NCBI GenBank assembly: GCA_031283985.1 | Contig: JAITAQ010000041.1 | Coordinates: forward strand, 1-17,191 | Direction: 5' to 3' | Length of the DNA stretch: 17,191 nucleotides | DNA from: Endomicrobium sp. | Lineage (GTDB): Bacteria; Elusimicrobiota; Endomicrobiia; Endomicrobiales; Endomicrobiaceae | Part shown: piece by piece, positions 14,771 to 17,191 of the stretch | Layout of the letters: each line of letters begins with the position of its first letter | Position numbering within the stretch: position 1 is the first letter of the stretch | Program-made: the position numbers and the translations under genes | The notes under the pieces: generated by a model | The model's input: the letters and a program-made list of their open reading frames with translations, nothing else | Told to the model about the DNA's origin: nothing | Databases searched by the model: none

Positions 14771-15055
14771 CTAATTTACAATAAGTAATATAATATGATT
14801 ATTATAAAAACAATTATTATATCCATCAATATTAATGTTTTCTTTCACATTAATATCATCAATAAAAATAAAATATACCAAAGGTTTGCCTTCGGCTATC
14901 TTTTTTAAAGAGCTTACCGATGGATTACGTTTCCCAGAATTCCAAACACTTATAATATTTGAATATAACCTAATTTTCTTTTCAAATTGAGTTTAGATAT
15001 ATCCAGTGGATTTAACTGCTTTTTTAATTAATTCAGCTACATTTTTATTAGACAT
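14771..15055 (-). pseudogene. XRE-family HTH regulator with an internal stop codon
   Basis: Read on the minus strand from ATG at 15055, the frame codes 94 positions to TAG (14773-14771) with one in-frame TAA at codon 21 (14995-14993). The protein reads MSNKNVAELIKKAVKSTGYI, stop, TQFEKKIRLYSNIISVWNSG, then KRNPSVSSLKKIA. This is the pattern of the lambda-repressor/XRE helix-turn-helix: helix 2 with Q-x-x-F, recognition helix ISVWNSGKRNPS and the following helix. The tail from about residue 57 is not recognised. Only one base separates it from an open frame, so the loss is recent or the codon is read through. It lies divergent to the + strand remnant beginning at 15115, the usual layout of a phage-type repressor with its target gene. 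Confidence 0.7.
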
Positions 15056-15125
15056 TTTTTATTTTACCAATTATAAAATAAAACTTGACAAAACATTATT
15101 AAAAAAAATAGTATATGTCTAATAA
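15045..15125. repeat. 11-bp perfect inverted repeat flanking a divergent promoter region
   Basis: TTATTAGACAT at 15045-15055 is the exact reverse complement of ATGTCTAATAA at 15115-15125, with 59 bases between. Each arm contains the ATG of one of the two divergent frames (MSNK on the minus strand, MSNN on the plus strand). It may be a pair of operator half-sites, a duplicated gene start, or two similar N-termini that look alike by chance. Confidence 0.6.
15085..15114 (+). promoter_or_regulatory. Plus-strand promoter of the divergent region
   Basis: Consensus TTGACA (15085-15090), an 18-base A-rich spacer and TAGTAT (15109-15114). A reverse-strand TATAAT is present at 15075-15070 (read as ATTATA on the plus strand) and could serve the XRE gene, though its -35 is unclear. 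The plus-strand product is broken, so the promoter may now drive no protein. Confidence 0.5.
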
Positions 15126-15530
15126 TATGCCAAAACAATAAGTTTCACAAAAAAAACATTTTCAAGTACAAATATTTACATTATGCAAAATTATACGAAA
15201 GAGAAATGGAAGAAAAACTTGTTCTTAGATTTAAGAACTTTAGAAGAAATTGTTGTTTGACGATAATGTGGTATTAAGTTCAAATGACATATTTTTAGAA
15301 ACCATAAATATAGGTAAAACGACATAATAGTTGCGTTTCTGTATTACACCACAAATGCTACTGCTATTGGAATTCTTGCTAGAATAAGTCTTGGGCATAG
15401 TCCTGACAAAGTAGTAAATAAGCTTAAGTATCTAAAACTGTAAGTCACAATATCTGAAGCTATGAAATTTGTTTTGAAAGAACAAATAATGCTAGAACAA
15501 AAAAATCGCGTAAAAGTCTATTTTAAATAA
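15115..15530 (+). pseudogene. Decayed plus-strand gene divergent from the XRE regulator
   Basis: No single frame is open, but coding-like segments follow each other. After the possible start at 15115 (stopped by TAA at codon 9), one frame gives MQNYTKEKWKKNLFLDLRTL and EEIVV to a TGA near 15258; a shift of one base continues with DDNVVLSSNDIFLETINIGK; a compensating shift near 15319 continues with DIIVAFLYYTTNATAIGILA and GHSPDKVVNKLKYLKL to an in-frame TAA at 15441-15443, followed in the same frame by VTISEAMKFVLKEQ to TAA 15528. I do not recognise the family; the GHSPDKVVNKLKYLKL part resembles a helix-turn-helix but this is weak. Together with the XRE gene it looks like a decayed phage-like control pair. 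Confidence 0.5.
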
Positions 15531-15577
15531 ATAATATATCAACGCTATATCGCTGTTTTATCAGATGGAGAAAGCCT

Positions 15578-17191
15578 ATGAATCTTTCTAAGTTTACAAT
15601 TAAATCCCAAGAGTCGTTGGCAGATGCGCAAAATATAGCGTCTGAGTATGATAATCAAGAAATTGCTGCCGAACATATTTTGTACGCTTTAGTTAAACAG
15701 CAAGACGGTATAGTTGGTGCAATTATAAAGAAAAGTGCGGTTGCTGGTCAGGAAGATATGCTGTTTTCAGAAATATCAAAAGATTTGGTTTCCGAGATAG
15801 AAAAAAAAGTAAAAGTCTCAGGTGGAAATGTATATCTTTCTCAAGGGCTTACAAAGATTTTAAACAATTCCGAAAAATTGGCACAAAATTTGAAAGATGA
15901 TTACGTTTCTACGGAACATATACTTATTGCAATAGCCGAGGAATCTTCAGAAGCAGCTTCAAAAATACTTAAAAAACACGGACTTACAAAAGATGTTGTT
16001 CTAAAAAACCTTGTAAGCATAAGAGGCGATCAGAGAGTGACAGATCAAAACCCAGAAGATAAATACCAAGCTTTAGAGAAATATGGCAAAGATTTAACTG
16101 ACTTAGCTAAGCGAGGCAAGCTTGACCCAGTGATAGGTAGAGACGAAGAAATTCGTAGATGCGTGCAGGTATTATCCAGAAGAACAAAGAACAATCCTGT
16201 AATAATCGGCGAGACTGGAGTAGGGAAAACTGCTATAGTGGAAGGTTTGTCTCAACGCATAGTTTCAGGTGATGTTCCAGAGAGTTTGAAAGATAAAAAA
16301 GTTATAGCTTTAGATTTGGGAGCTTTGATTGCAGGTGCCAAATACAGAGGAGAATTTGAGGATAGATTAAAGGCAGTGCTTAAAGAAATTCAGGTCGCAG
16401 GGGGCAGAATAATTCTTTTTATAGATGAGCTACACACGATAGTCGGAGCAGGTTCTTCCGAAGGAGCCGTTGATGCGGCAAATATGCTAAAGCCTATGCT
16501 TGCCAGAGGCGAGCTTAAGCTTGTCGGTGCTACGACATTAGACGAATATAGAAAGTATATTGAAAAAGATGCGGCTTTGGAAAGGCGTTTTCAACCTGTC
16601 TATGCGGGCGAACCGTCTGTTGAAGATACGATAGCAATTCTTAGAGGGATCAAGGAAAAATACGAAGTTCACCATGGGGTAAAAATAAAAGATTCGGCTT
16701 TGGTCGCAGCGGCAACTCTTAGTGCAAGATATATAACAGATAGATATTTGCCCGACAAAGCTATAGATTTGGTTGATGAGTCTGCAAGTAAACTCAGAAT
16801 AGAAATAGATTCTATGCCTATGGAGCTTGACGCTATAGAGCGCAGGATAAGACAGCTTGAGATTGAAAAGCAGGCGGTAAAAAAAGAAAACGATGCTGCG
16901 TCGAAAGAGCGTCTTGTAAACATGGAACAAGAAATAGACAAGTTAAATCAAGATTTGGCGGGTATGAAAGTTCATTGGGAAAAAGAAAAATCTTCAATTT
17001 CGCAAATCAGACGTTTGAAAGAAGATATTGAAAACATGAAGATTGAAGAGCAGAAAGCTGAAAGAAGTGGTGACTTAAACGCTGTTGCCGAAATTCGTTA
17101 TGGAAAAATTCCAAATATGCAAAAACAGTTGGAAGAAGAAAACAAAAAACTTCTTAAGCTTCAAAACGAAAAGAAAATGTTAAAAGAAGAA
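15578..17191 (+). CDS. clpB: ClpB protein disaggregase, 3' end outside window
   Basis: A hexameric AAA+ chaperone that pulls proteins out of aggregates together with DnaK. 538 codons are visible, about 60% of the usual 860. Domains: Clp N-domain (about 1-145), first AAA+ domain with Walker A GETGVGKT (211-218), Walker [10 protein letters not shown] (278-286), GATT sensor (317-320) and arginine fingers in ALERRFQ (333-339), then the coiled-coil M-domain (about 405-538), which separates ClpB from ClpA and ClpC. The second AAA+ domain is off the window. Walker A normally reads GEPGVGKT; Thr replaces Pro here. GGAG at 15567-15570 supports ATG 15578. No CIRCE element or clear heat-shock promoter is seen in the 47 bases after the preceding remnant. 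Confidence 0.96.
   Translation, partial: MNLSKFTIKSQESLADAQNIASEYDNQEIAAEHILYALVKQQDGIVGAIIKKSAVAGQEDMLFSEISKDLVSEIEKKVKVSGGNVYLSQGLTKILNNSEKLAQNLKDDYVSTEHILIAIAEESSEAASKILKKHGLTKDVVLKNLVSIRGDQRVTDQNPEDKYQALEKYGKDLTDLAKRGKLDPVIGRDEEIRRCVQVLSRRTKNNPVIIGETGVGKTAIVEGLSQRIVSGDVPESLKDKKVIALDLGALIAGAKYRGEFEDRLKAVLKEIQVAGGRIILFIDELHTIVGAGSSEGAVDAANMLKPMLARGELKLVGATTLDEYRKYIEKDAALERRFQPVYAGEPSVEDTIAILRGIKEKYEVHHGVKIKDSALVAAATLSARYITDRYLPDKAIDLVDESASKLRIEIDSMPMELDAIERRIRQLEIEKQAVKKENDAASKERLVNMEQEIDKLNQDLAGMKVHWEKEKSSISQIRRLKEDIENMKIEEQKAERSGDLNAVAEIRYGKIPNMQKQLEEENKKLLKLQNEKKMLKEE

Noticed and set aside
16538..16941. Long open frames on the minus strand within clpB
   Set aside because: They are shadows of the strongly conserved clpB frame, with no SD and no recognisable protein.
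1..17191. CRISPR arrays, rRNA genes, insertion sequences and attachment sites
   Set aside because: No regularly spaced repeats, rRNA-like stretches, transposase or integrase reading frames were seen.

Overview
The window is AT-rich (roughly two thirds A+T by eye), densely coded and almost entirely + strand. Gene content (class 1B pyrD, purM-purN-purB, aroC-aroK, accA, class II fba, clpB, an outer-membrane beta-barrel candidate) points to a didermic bacterium with a small genome. The AT bias together with several freshly broken genes is what I would expect of a reduced, host-associated lineage. My best guess is an Endomicrobium-like member of the Elusimicrobiota, but that is an impression from protein style, not a proof.

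Layout. (1) 1-1292: the 3' part of a DpnA-like GATC adenine methylase followed, with an ATGA overlap, by a MutH/Sau3AI-family endonuclease: a type II restriction-modification (R-M) pair. (2) 1289-4092: pyrD, pyrF, a LysE-type exporter and pyrE, joined to the R-M pair by another ATGA overlap. (3) 4146-8327: an NhaC-type Na+/H+ antiporter, then purM, purN and purB. Everything from 1 to 8327 is closely spaced and could be one transcript; a hairpin terminator lies at 8495-8529. (4) 8596-10259: aroC and aroK, overlapping by one base. (5) 10324-13486: a secreted outer-membrane-like protein, accA, fba and a two-helix membrane protein (DUF3566-like). (6) 13487-15577: about 2 kb of mostly decayed DNA: a frameshifted gene remnant, a putative lipoprotein whose signal peptide is split by a T-run, a candidate promoter with two strong hairpins, a minus-strand XRE-family regulator with an internal stop, and a divergent plus-strand remnant. 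An 11-bp perfect inverted repeat frames the divergent pair. (7) 15578 to the end: the first 538 codons of clpB.

How the parts fit. Region 2 supplies the last steps of UMP synthesis (dihydroorotate to orotate to OMP to UMP). Region 3 supplies FGAM to AIR, GAR to FGAR, and two lyase steps of purine synthesis. Region 4 closes the shikimate pathway to chorismate. accA and fba serve fatty-acid initiation and glycolysis. The R-M pair is embedded in, and translationally tied to, the pyrimidine operon. Region 6 looks like the eroded remains of a mobile or immunity-type locus beside the heat-shock chaperone gene.
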